This document shows positions 58,353-64,000 of a DNA stretch of 64,000 nucleotides, in pieces; position 1 is the stretch's first letter; each line of letters begins with the position of its first letter. Position numbers and translations under genes: made by a program. The stretch covers positions 5,773,501 to 5,837,500 of the forward strand of contig NZ_CP107921.1 in assembly GCF_036014215.1 (NCBI RefSeq), written 5' to 3'. The DNA comes from Streptomyces sp. NBC_00440 (GTDB lineage Bacteria > Actinomycetota > Actinomycetes > Streptomycetales > Streptomycetaceae). The notes under the pieces were generated by a model. It ran no database searches. It saw only the letters and a list, made by a program, of their open reading frames with translations, and was not told the origin of the DNA.

Positions 58353-59516
58353 ATGACCGCACCACACACGCCATACACCGTCGCTGTCCTCGGCCTGGGG
58401 CGCATGGGCGGCGCGATGGCCGCACGACTCGCCGCCCAGGGCTGGGATGTCGTCGGCTGGACACGCTCCGGGCGCACATCGGGCACCGCCGAGGTGACCG
58501 GCGACGCGAACGAAGCCGTGGCCAAGGCCGATCTCGTACTCCTGGCACTGTTCGACGGGCCCGCCTGCCGGCAGGTTCTCGACGACGTCCGCGACGCGCT
58601 GCGCACGGACACGGTGGTGCTGAACACCAGCACCGTCGCTCCCGCCGAGGCGTCGGAGCTGGCCCGGCTGTGCGGCCCGTCCTACATCCACGCGCCCGTG
58701 CTCGGCTCCGTACCGGCTGCCGCCGCCGGAACCCTGCGGATTCTCGCCGCCGCCGGACAGGACGCACTCGACCGGGCCCGGCCGGTGCTGGAAGCGCTCG
58801 GCACCGTACGACGCGTCGACGACGCCTCCACCGCCGCCGCGCTCAAACTGATCGCCAACAACAGCCTCGCCGGGGCCGTACTCGCGCTGCGCGACTCACT
58901 GCGGCAGGCCGACGCCATCGGACTGAGCCGCGCCCAGGCGCTGGACGTTCTCGAACTGGGCCAGCTCGGTGGGCTCGTGGCCCGCAAACGCTCCTTCCTC
59001 GCCGAGCAGCCGGACGCCGGTACGGCCGAATTCACCATCGGTGCGCTGGCCAAGGACATGGACCTGCTGGCCGCCGCGTCGGACACCCCCCTGCGCGGCG
59101 CGGCCGGCCTGGCCCACACCCCGGCCGGCCCCGGGGCCGACTTCGCCGTCGCCGCCACGGTCCCCGCCGTGGAGGACGCGGTGCTCGAACCGCTCCGTGC
59201 GTACATCCGCGGACACGCCACCGGCGACCCCGTCCACTTCCGCGACGCGTTCCTGCCCACCGCCCATATCGAGGGAATCCGGGACGGCGCATTCGTCTCG
59301 TGGCGCCTGGCGGAGTACTGCGCTCTCTTCCAGGGGCGGCCCGCCCCGGACGAACCGGCCCGCTCCCGCCGCATCGACGCAGTCGACGTCCACGGCACCG
59401 TCGCGACCGCCACCATGACCCTCCGGCACGGCGCGGACACGTTCACCGATATCTTCCTGCTGGCCCGCGTCAACAGCTGGCGCATCGCCAACAAGGCCTA
59501 TCACCGGCACTCCTGA
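58353..59516 (+). CDS. 3-hydroxyisobutyrate dehydrogenase-like enzyme fused to an NTF2-like domain
   Basis: A 387-residue fusion. Residues 1-277 are a beta-hydroxyacid dehydrogenase: GLGRMGGAMAARLAAQGWDV (14-33), APVLGSVPAAAAGTLRILAA, and catalytic Lys in AAALKLIANNSLAGAVLAL. Residues about 278-387 are a second domain like the SnoaL/lumazine-binding NTF2-like fold (LEPLRAYIRGHATGDPVHFR, FVSWRLAEYCALFQGRP, VATATMTLRHGADTFTDIFL). No stop or frameshift separates them. ATG 58353 is chosen as the dehydrogenase start. Divergent LysR regulator. The fusion is unusual; the extra domain may bind the substrate or help dimerise. Confidence 0.88.
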   Translation: MTAPHTPYTVAVLGLGRMGGAMAARLAAQGWDVVGWTRSGRTSGTAEVTGDANEAVAKADLVLLALFDGPACRQVLDDVRDALRTDTVVLNTSTVAPAEASELARLCGPSYIHAPVLGSVPAAAAGTLRILAAAGQDALDRARPVLEALGTVRRVDDASTAAALKLIANNSLAGAVLALRDSLRQADAIGLSRAQALDVLELGQLGGLVARKRSFLAEQPDAGTAEFTIGALAKDMDLLAAASDTPLRGAAGLAHTPAGPGADFAVAATVPAVEDAVLEPLRAYIRGHATGDPVHFRDAFLPTAHIEGIRDGAFVSWRLAEYCALFQGRPAPDEPARSRRIDAVDVHGTVATATMTLRHGADTFTDIFLLARVNSWRIANKAYHRHS

Positions 59517-59588
59517 GAGAGCGGGGGACCCACTCATGTCCGGCAGGGGCGGGTGGTGAACGGGAAGCCGGGGGCGGCTGGACAGTCC

Positions 59589-60443
59589 TCATACGCCGAA
59601 CGTGTCCCGGTGGTCGCCGGCCCAGGTGGCGTAGGTGCGCGCCGCGCGGCCGAGCACGGCCGTCACGTCACCGGTCAGCCGGGCGTTTCGCCCCTCGGCG
59701 ATGAACCGCTGTCCGTGCACCGCGCCCTCGGCGAACTCCGGGTCCCGGCCGGCGGCGATCAGCTGCTGCTTCACCACGTCCAGCGGCACGTCGACGATCT
59801 CGATCGGGCGGCCGAGCACCTTCCGCAGGACGTCCACCTGGTCGGGCAGGCTCAGCAGTTCGGGACCTGTCAGGGTGTACGTCCTGCCCGCGTGGTCCGG
59901 CGTGGTCAGCGCCGCGACCGCGACCTCGGCGACATCACGTGGATCGATCACGCCCTGGGCGCCGTCGCCGGTCGGATTGGGAACCGGCTGCCCCGCCCGG
60001 ATCGTGGCGGCCCAGTGCAGGGTGTTGGTGGCGAAGCTGCTGGGCCGCAGGACCGTCCAGGCCGCATCGCCCTGGTGCAGCGCCCGCTCGCCGGGGAGGT
60101 GCCAGGCGCCGACCCGGAGCCCGGTGTTCTCGCCGGTGCCGATGGCCGACAGCTTCACCACCCTTCCGACGCCGTGGGACCGTACGGCGTCGAGCATCGC
60201 CAGGTCGTGCTGCTCGATCCAGGGACCCGGCGCGTTCAGCAGGAAGACCGCGTCGGCCCCGGCCACCGCGGCGTCGAGGGAGTCACGGTTGCCGTAATCC
60301 GCCTGTACCGCCTGTACCAACTCCGCGGGCAGACGCGCGCCTTGAGGATTCCGCGTCATGGCCCTGACCCGCTCGCCGCGCTCTGTCAGGATCCGGACCA
60401 CTTCAGTGCCGATGGTGCCTGTCGCACCCGTTACAAGGATCAT
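59589..60443 (-). CDS. NmrA-like NAD(P)-binding oxidoreductase
   Basis: A 284-residue atypical short-chain dehydrogenase. Cofactor motif MILVTGATGTIGTEVVRILT; further AVQADYGNRDSLDAAVAGAD, VFLLNAPGPWIEQHD, VVKLSAIGTGENTG and WTVLRPSSFATNTL. NmrA-type proteins reduce quinones or act as redox sensors. ATG 60443. It is divergent from an AraC regulator (68-bp gap), which probably controls it. Confidence 0.88.
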   Translation of the reverse strand: MILVTGATGTIGTEVVRILTERGERVRAMTRNPQGARLPAELVQAVQADYGNRDSLDAAVAGADAVFLLNAPGPWIEQHDLAMLDAVRSHGVGRVVKLSAIGTGENTGLRVGAWHLPGERALHQGDAAWTVLRPSSFATNTLHWAATIRAGQPVPNPTGDGAQGVIDPRDVAEVAVAALTTPDHAGRTYTLTGPELLSLPDQVDVLRKVLGRPIEIVDVPLDVVKQQLIAAGRDPEFAEGAVHGQRFIAEGRNARLTGDVTAVLGRAARTYATWAGDHRDTFGV

Positions 60444-60511
60444 GCCGAGCACTCTGCCGCCCGCTGCCGCACGGCTATAGGAAAAATCGGCAGTGCCCCG
60501 GAGCGTCCGGC

Positions 60512-61276
60512 GTGAACGCGATGATCCCGACGCCCGCGCTCCGGCCCTGGATCGCGGACGTGACGCTGATGCGGCCCGACAGCGCTCTGCCACTGGTGCA
60601 CCTGCCCGACGCCGCCACCGCACTGGTCTACCGCAGGACCGGTGCGCGGGACGGCGACCTGCGCGTGGTCGGCCCGCGCAGCCGGGCCTCCTGCCATCCG
60701 GGCAAGGAACTGCCGATGTGTGTCAGGGTCCGGCTGCGTCCTGGCGCGGCCAGGCCGGTGTTCGGTGTCCCGGTCAGCGAACTGCGTGACCGGGCCGTAC
60801 CGCTCACCGACCTGTGGGGCGACCGGGCGACCCGGCTCGCACACCGGCTCAACGAGCTGACCGGCCCAGGACCGGCTCTGCGGAGCATCGAGGAGGCACT
60901 GCTCGAAGGCCTGCACCACGGATCGGAGTCACGCGGCACGGACGCACACGACCTGCTGCTCCGCGAGGCCGTCGATTCGCTGTCCACCACGGGCGAACGG
61001 GTCGCCGCGCTCGCCCGGCGGTTGTCGGTCAGCGAACGCCACCTGCGCCATCTGTTCACCGACCGGATCGGTCTGCCGCCCAAGCGCTTCGCCCGGATCC
61101 AGCGCGTCCGCACCGTGCTGGCCGGGGCGGGCTCCGCGAGGCTGGCGGGCCTCGCATCCGACACCGGCTACTACGACCAGTCCCATATGACGGCCGACTT
61201 CCACACACTCATGGGAGTGTCACCGGCGGCCTTCCGCGCCGGCCGCCTCCCGGCCACGACTCCGTGCGCCGCGTGA
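60512..61276 (+). CDS. AraC-family transcriptional regulator
   Basis: A 254-residue regulator. The N-terminal part (about 1-140) is a cupin-like sensing domain (PLVHLPDAATALVYRRTGAR). The C-terminal double HTH has VAALARRLSVSERHLRHLFT, DRIGLPPKRFARIQRVRTVL, LASDTGYYDQSHMTADFHTL and MGVSPAAFR. GTG 60512. Divergent from the NmrA-like gene. A strong terminator separates it from pyruvate kinase. Confidence 0.9.
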   Translation: MNAMIPTPALRPWIADVTLMRPDSALPLVHLPDAATALVYRRTGARDGDLRVVGPRSRASCHPGKELPMCVRVRLRPGAARPVFGVPVSELRDRAVPLTDLWGDRATRLAHRLNELTGPGPALRSIEEALLEGLHHGSESRGTDAHDLLLREAVDSLSTTGERVAALARRLSVSERHLRHLFTDRIGLPPKRFARIQRVRTVLAGAGSARLAGLASDTGYYDQSHMTADFHTLMGVSPAAFRAGRLPATTPCAA

Positions 61277-61328
61277 AGCAGTCGCGTGAAGCAGCCGTGT
61301 GAAGCAGGCAGACCAACCGGTGTCCGCC

Positions 61329-61383
61329 CCGTACGGCTGTGGCCCGCGACCCCGGTGAGGGGGTGCGGGCCACAGCCGTACGG
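61329..61383. terminator. Bidirectional terminator, same family as 51625
   Basis: The 19-base arms 61329-61347 and 61365-61383 are exactly complementary and contain the core GGCTGTGGCCCGC; an inner ACCCC/GGGGT pair extends the stem. It lies between the AraC (plus) and pyk (minus) genes. Confidence 0.92.
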
Positions 61384-61392
61384 AGCGGGGGG

Positions 61393-62826
61393 TCAGCTCT
61401 GGGTGTCCTCGCCGCCCAGGTGGTGCACCCGGACCATGTTGGTGGTGCCGGGGACGCCGGGGGGCGAGCCCGCGGTGATGATCATGCGGTCGCCGTCGCT
61501 GTAGCGCTTGAGCTTCAGCAGCTCGGCGTCGACCAGCTCGACCATCGCGTCGGTGTTGTCCACGTGCGGGACCACGTACGCCTCGACGCCCCAGCTCAGC
61601 GCGAGCTGGCTGCGGGTCGCCTCGTCCGTGGTGAAGGCCAGGATCGGCTGGCAGGTGCGGTAGCGGGAGAGGCGGCGGGCCGTGTCGCCGGACTGGGTGA
61701 AGGCGACCAGCGCCTTCGCGTCCAGGAAGTCCGCGATCTCGCAGGCCGCACGGGCCACCGAACCGCCCTGGGTACGCGGCTTCTTGCCGGGCACCAGCGG
61801 CTGGAGGCCCTTGGAGAGCAGCTCCTCCTCGGCGGCGACCACGATCTTCGACATCGTCTTGACGGTCTCGACCGGGTACGCGCCCACGCTCGACTCCGCG
61901 GAGAGCATGACCGCGTCGGCGCCGTCGAGGATGGCGTTGGCGACGTCGGACGCCTCGGCGCGCGTCGGGCGCGAGTTGGTGATCATCGACTCCATCATCT
62001 GGGTCGCGACGATCACCGGCTTGGCGTTGCGGCGGCAGAGCTCGATGAGGCGCTTCTGCACCATCGGGACCTTTTCGAGCGGGTACTCGACGGCCAGGTC
62101 GCCACGGGCGACCATGACCCCGTCGAAGGCCGCGACGACACCCTCCATGTGGGCGACCGCCTGCGGCTTCTCGACCTTGGCGATGACGGGGACCCGGCGG
62201 CCCTCCTCGTCCATGATCTTGTGCACGTCGATGACGTCGCTCGCGTCCCGCACGAAGGAGAGCGCGACCAGGTCGCAGCCCATCCGCAGCGCGAACCGCA
62301 GGTCGTCGATGTCCTTCTCGGACAGGGCCGGGACGTTCACCGCTGCGCCGGGCAGGTTGATGCCCTTGTGGTCGGAGATGACACCGCCCTCGATGACGAT
62401 GGTCCTGACCTCGGGGCCCTCGACCTCGACGACCTTGAGCTCGACGTTGCCGTCGTTGATCAGGATCGGGTCGCCCTTGACGACATCGCCGGGCAGGCCC
62501 TTGTAGGTGGTGCCGCAGATGGTCTTGTCACCCGCGACGTCGTCGGCGGTGATGGTGAACTCGTCACCGCGTACCAGCTCGACGGGGCCCTCGGCGAAGG
62601 TCTCCAGGCGGATCTTGGGGCCCTGGAGGTCGGCGAGTACCCCCACGGCGCGGCCGGTGTCCTGGGAAGCCTTGCGGACGCGGTGGTACCGCTCCTCGTG
62701 CTCCGCGTGGGACCCGTGGCTCATATTCAGACGGGCCACATTCATGCCGGCCTCGATGAGCGTTTTCAGCTGCTCATAGGAGTCGACGGCTGGGCCCAGT
62801 GTGCAGACGATTTTGGAACGGCGCAT
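61393..62826 (-). CDS. pyk: Pyruvate kinase
   Basis: It transfers phosphate from phosphoenolpyruvate to ADP in the last step of glycolysis. The 477 residues are full length. MRRSKIVCTLGPAVDSYEQL, NVARLNMSHGSHAEHEERY, ADLQGPKIRLETF, the catalytic MVARGDLAVEYPLEKVPMVQ with metal ligands, and ATQMMESMITNSRPTRAEAS are all present. A C-terminal allosteric domain follows. From synteny it corresponds to Pyk2 of S. coelicolor (from memory). It is adjacent to ackA (81-bp gap), grouping pyruvate and acetate metabolism. Confidence 0.97.
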   Translation of the reverse strand: MRRSKIVCTLGPAVDSYEQLKTLIEAGMNVARLNMSHGSHAEHEERYHRVRKASQDTGRAVGVLADLQGPKIRLETFAEGPVELVRGDEFTITADDVAGDKTICGTTYKGLPGDVVKGDPILINDGNVELKVVEVEGPEVRTIVIEGGVISDHKGINLPGAAVNVPALSEKDIDDLRFALRMGCDLVALSFVRDASDVIDVHKIMDEEGRRVPVIAKVEKPQAVAHMEGVVAAFDGVMVARGDLAVEYPLEKVPMVQKRLIELCRRNAKPVIVATQMMESMITNSRPTRAEASDVANAILDGADAVMLSAESSVGAYPVETVKTMSKIVVAAEEELLSKGLQPLVPGKKPRTQGGSVARAACEIADFLDAKALVAFTQSGDTARRLSRYRTCQPILAFTTDEATRSQLALSWGVEAYVVPHVDNTDAMVELVDAELLKLKRYSDGDRMIITAGSPPGVPGTTNMVRVHHLGGEDTQS

Positions 62827-62907
62827 GAGGCGGATCCTATCGGTTTGTTTCGCAACGGAATATTCCGTCTGGCGGAAAGTACAAATGGGCGGCAGGGTGC
62901 TCAGGTG

Positions 62908-64000
62908 TCAGTCATTCACCAAGGCGTATACCTGCTGCGCGATTTCACGTTCCTCGTCCGTCGGAACCACGGCCACAGCCACCCGGGAACCCTCCGGAGA
63001 AATCAGCCGGGCTTTGTCGGAACGCACGGCATTGAGCCCGGCGTCGACCGCGAGACCCAGCCCGTCGAGCCCCGCGACGGCGGCCGCGCGCACCGGAGCC
63101 GAGTTCTCGCCGACGCCCGCGGTGAATGCCACCGCGTCCACCCGGCCGAGTACCGCGGTATAAGCCCCTATGTACTTCTTCAGCCGGTGTATGTAGATGG
63201 CGAATGCGAGTTCCGCCCGCCGGTCGCCCTCGTCCATCCGGCGGACGATCTCCCGCATGTCATTGTCCCCGCAGAGCCCGACCAGACCGCTTTTCTTGTT
63301 GAGCAGCGCGTCGATCTCGTCCACGGACATTCCGGCCACCCGGGTGAGATGGAAGATCACGGCCGGATCGATGTCACCGGAACGCGTCCCCATCACCAGG
63401 CCCTCCAGCGGCGTCAGCCCCATGGAGGTGTCCACACAGACCCCGCCTGCCACCGCGGACGCCGACGCCCCGTTGCCGAGGTGCAGCACGATGACGTTGA
63501 CCTCGTCGGGTGTCCGGCCCAGCAGCGCGGCGGTCTTCCGCGAGACGTACGCATGGGAGGTGCCGTGGAAGCCGTACCGGCGGATGCGGTGGGCGTCCGC
63601 GGTCTCCACGTCGATGGCGTACCGGGCCGCGGACTCCGGCATCGTCGTGTGGAACGCGGTGTCGAACACGGCCACTTGGGGAAGGTCGGGGCGCAGCTCG
63701 CGGGCGGTGCGGATGCCGATGATGTTCGCGGGGTTGTGCAGCGGGGCGACCGGCACCAGGCGCTCGATCTCCTGGAGCACCGCGTCGTCCACGACGGTCG
63801 GAGCGGTGAACCGCAGCCCGCCGTGCACCACCCGGTGGCCGATCGCCGCCAGCTCGGGGGAGTCCAGACCGAGCCCGTCGGCGTCCAGCTCGGCCGCGAC
63901 GGCCTTCAGCGCCGCGGCGTGGTCGGCGATATGGCCGCTCTGCTCACGGGTGGAGCCGCCGTGCGCGAGGAGCGTGTGCATACAGCGCGAGGCCGCCTCG
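62908..64000 (-). CDS. ackA: Acetate kinase (5' end cut by window edge)
   Basis: It converts acetyl phosphate and ADP to acetate and ATP, and the reverse. About 364 residues of the C-terminal part are in the window; the frame runs through base 64000, so the start is outside. Family motifs: GHRVVHGGLRF, VAPLHNPANIIGI, VFDTAFHTTMP, RRYGFHGTSHAYVSRK (catalytic His), LHLGNGASASAV, MGTRSGDIDPAV and FTAGVGENSAPVR. It ends VYALVND. It precedes pyk in the same direction, and a pta gene is expected upstream. Confidence 0.96.
   Translation of the reverse strand, partial: EAASRCMHTLLAHGGSTREQSGHIADHAAALKAVAAELDADGLGLDSPELAAIGHRVVHGGLRFTAPTVVDDAVLQEIERLVPVAPLHNPANIIGIRTARELRPDLPQVAVFDTAFHTTMPESAARYAIDVETADAHRIRRYGFHGTSHAYVSRKTAALLGRTPDEVNVIVLHLGNGASASAVAGGVCVDTSMGLTPLEGLVMGTRSGDIDPAVIFHLTRVAGMSVDEIDALLNKKSGLVGLCGDNDMREIVRRMDEGDRRAELAFAIYIHRLKKYIGAYTAVLGRVDAVAFTAGVGENSAPVRAAAVAGLDGLGLAVDAGLNAVRSDKARLISPEGSRVAVAVVPTDEEREIAQQVYALVND

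Noticed and set aside
1..64000. tRNA, rRNA, CRISPR arrays, prophage or integrase genes
   Set aside because: None could be recognised on either strand; short GC-rich repeats present are hairpins or coding repeats.

Overview
The window is chromosomal DNA of a streptomycete. It is very GC-rich with G/C-biased third codon positions, it uses GTG and TTG starts freely, and it has tightly packed ATGA- and GTGA-coupled genes. It also carries genes characteristic of Streptomyces: adjacent filP and scy cytoskeletal genes, nucS, icmA, AIM24 trios and DUF6230/DUF6114 membrane genes. From memory the gene order matches the Streptomyces coelicolor core chromosome around SCO5385-SCO5424, with several insertions. 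I see no rRNA, tRNA, CRISPR array, transposase or phage gene.

Layout. 1-1968: a DrrAB-type exporter with a divergent TetR repressor. 2099-9439: 3-hydroxyacyl-CoA dehydrogenase, a STAS protein, a membrane-anchored NTPase, the mismatch endonuclease NucS, a small SCO5389-type protein, a flavin monooxygenase and a small zinc-ribbon protein, with a 158-bp terminal-inverted-repeat element at 8833-8990. 9467-13395: two tandem ATPase/permease pairs. 13636-18408: filP and scy, coiled-coil organisers of polar growth. 18586-21507: methylmalonyl-CoA epimerase, thiolase and the mutase chaperone MeaB. 21721-25781: an MFS protein and a PepSY-protein/two-component module with an obvious repeat-type regulator site.

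25836-33055 looks like an accessory catabolic island: a GntR regulator with a perfect palindrome upstream, two PfkB sugar kinases, two proteins built from three copies of one small domain, a BtpA/SgcQ protein, a TenA-like protein and a polyol-type MFS carrier. It sits between the two-component genes and an absC-like marR gene, which I recall as neighbours in S. coelicolor. It is the best candidate here for an undescribed pathway.

33065-41845: MarR (AbsC-like), three coupled AIM24 genes, two DUF3817 genes, a thiamine-binding-fold protein, another MarR, icmA with a palindrome in front of it, and a MarR-ABC exporter operon with its own dyad. 41865-46213: a two-component system divergent from a MurG-like glycosyltransferase coupled to a LegB-like nucleotide-sugar dehydratase. 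46314-51591: a TetR gene with a perfect 11-1-11 operator, a thioredoxin-TPR chaperone and a three-gene secreted/membrane module (DUF6230, DUF6114, Lys/Ala-repeat secreted protein). 52232-55602: a sugar porter, SDR and zinc dehydrogenase cassette. 55726-61276: assorted enzymes and regulators, including an unusual dehydrogenase/NTF2-like fusion. 61393-64000: pyruvate kinase and acetate kinase, the latter cut by the window edge.

Metabolic theme: acyl-CoA handling (hydroxyacyl-CoA dehydrogenase, thiolase, epimerase, MeaB, IcmA) and the pyruvate/acetate node are core. Polyol/sugar uptake and catabolism are accessory. Gene identities rest on recognised motifs and family resemblance read by eye; no database search was run.
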